Source: Qipengyuania citrea
Lineage (GTDB): Bacteria; Pseudomonadota; Alphaproteobacteria; Sphingomonadales; Sphingomonadaceae
Length of the DNA stretch: 64,000 nucleotides
Assembly (NCBI RefSeq): GCF_024171405.1
Contig: NZ_JALJZT010000002.1
Location: 310,001 to 374,000, forward strand
Direction of reading: 5' to 3'
Numbering within the stretch: position 1 is the first letter of the stretch; every line of letters begins with the position of its first letter. A model generated the notes under the pieces. That model searched no databases and was not told where the DNA came from. It was given only the letters and a program-made list of their open reading frames with translations. The position numbers and the translations under genes were made by a program. Shown piece by piece: positions 63,431 to 64,000 of this stretch.

Positions 63431-64000
63431 CTAGAGCTCCGCGTGGCGGCGCTTGATCGCATCCCAGATCAGCCCGGCGGTGTCGGTGCCGTTGAACTTG
63501 TCGATCGCGACGATGCCCGTCGGCGAGGTGACGTTGATCTCGGTCAGCCACTTGCCGCCGATCACGTCAATTCCAACGAATACCAGCCCGCGGCGCTTCA
63601 ATTCGGGGCCCATCGCGGCGCAGATCTCTTCCTCACGCGCGGTCAGCGTCGTCGCTTCGGCATGGCCGCCCTGCGCAAGGTTCGAACGGAACTCACCTTC
63701 ACCCGGGAAGCGATTGATCGCCCCGGCAAATTCGCCGTCGACCAGCACGATACGCTTGTCGCCCTCGCTCACCTCGGGGAGGAAGGGCTGGACCATATGC
63801 GGTTCGGGCCAGGTCTGGTCGAAGACTTCCGACAGCGCCGACAGATTGGTCCCGTGCTTGTCGATACGGAAAATCGCCTTGCCGCCATTGCCGTGCAGCG
63901 GTTTGACCACGACCGAGCCGTGCTTCTTCTGAAAATCGCGCAGATCGTCGAGATGCCGCGCGACCAGCGTCGGCGGCATGTATTGCGCATAGTCGAGCAC
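63431..64000 (-). CDS. gshB: Glutathione synthetase, C-terminal part (5' end outside window)
   Basis: ATP-grasp enzyme joining gamma-glutamylcysteine and glycine. 189 residues are visible; the family has about 315, so roughly 125 N-terminal residues lie beyond base 64000. Visible landmarks are VVVKPLHGNGGKAIFRI (ATP-grasp), VDGEFAGAINRFPGEGEFR, ARTL-like ATTLTAREEEI and GIDVIGGKWLTEINVTSPTG near the C-terminus. Confidence 0.93.
   Translation of the reverse strand: MLDYAQYMPPTLVARHLDDLRDFQKKHGSVVVKPLHGNGGKAIFRIDKHGTNLSALSEVFDQTWPEPHMVQPFLPEVSEGDKRIVLVDGEFAGAINRFPGEGEFRSNLAQGGHAEATTLTAREEEICAAMGPELKRRGLVFVGIDVIGGKWLTEINVTSPTGIVAIDKFNGTDTAGLIWDAIKRRHAEL

Overview
The window is a dense, high-GC stretch of bacterial chromosome, almost certainly from an alphaproteobacterium of the order Sphingomonadales and probably near Erythrobacteraceae. 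Supporting signs are the order dusB-ntrB-ntrC-ntrY-ntrX-hfq-hflX, a fused ispDF, a PhaR regulator, the lipA-ratA pair, RpoH-type CTTG-N17 promoters of the alphaproteobacterial kind, and an Hfq made of two Sm domains in one chain. These are inferences from gene order and motifs, not from a database search. No prophage, insertion sequence, CRISPR array or plasmid function is visible. Both window edges cut genes: trmFO on the left and gshB on the right.

Layout. 1-9.7 kb holds trmFO (partial), a YhhN membrane enzyme, gyrA, an exported TPR protein, an NYN-LOTUS protein, a beta carbonic anhydrase, lipA-ratA and pncC. 9.7-21.5 kb holds a periplasmic unknown, ispDF, and then the nitrogen and RNA-regulation block dusB-ntrBC-ntrYX-hfq-hflX, facing mazG. 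21.6-29.6 kb is one long leftward operon running from cell-wall genes (mltB, rlpA, dac) through nucleotide, replication and translation genes (tmk, holB, metG) to tatD, an MBL hydrolase and a 55-residue membrane protein, with nearly every junction overlapping. A tRNA-Ser(UGA) follows.

29.8-41.4 kb holds a tiny acidic protein, a KefB-type antiporter, lpd, a thioesterase, a low-GC membrane protein and pdhC (the E2 subunit, carrying a REP-like doublet in its linker). These are followed by usp, a peroxiredoxin, rnr, an archaeal/Thermus-type proS and phaR. 41.4-50.7 kb holds alr, an MHS-type transporter, a degenerate NifU-like scaffold, cvpA, radA, a large patatin-like protein, a DUF6445-like protein and dnaJ. 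50.7-64 kb holds dnaK, a PCuAC copper chaperone, a Vgr-related protein with a doubtful start, a glycine-zipper lipoprotein, a DUF885 peptidase, a membrane-anchored CobT-type VWA protein, grpE, hrcA, rph-rdgB, a CAP-domain protein, hemW-xerC, a DedA protein and gshB (partial).

How it works together. Most genes are housekeeping. The heat-shock genes (dnaK-dnaJ and hrcA-grpE) appear to be RpoH-driven, with no CIRCE operator seen. NtrBC and NtrYX share one locus with Hfq, linking nitrogen/redox signalling to small-RNA control.

The most interesting items are the tandem Hfq with an asymmetric second domain, the CobT-like VWA protein inserted after grpE in lower-GC DNA, the palindromic repeat pair inside the pdhC reading frame, the NtrX lacking the sigma-54 contact loop, and the Vgr-related gene whose conserved N-terminus lacks a standard start codon.
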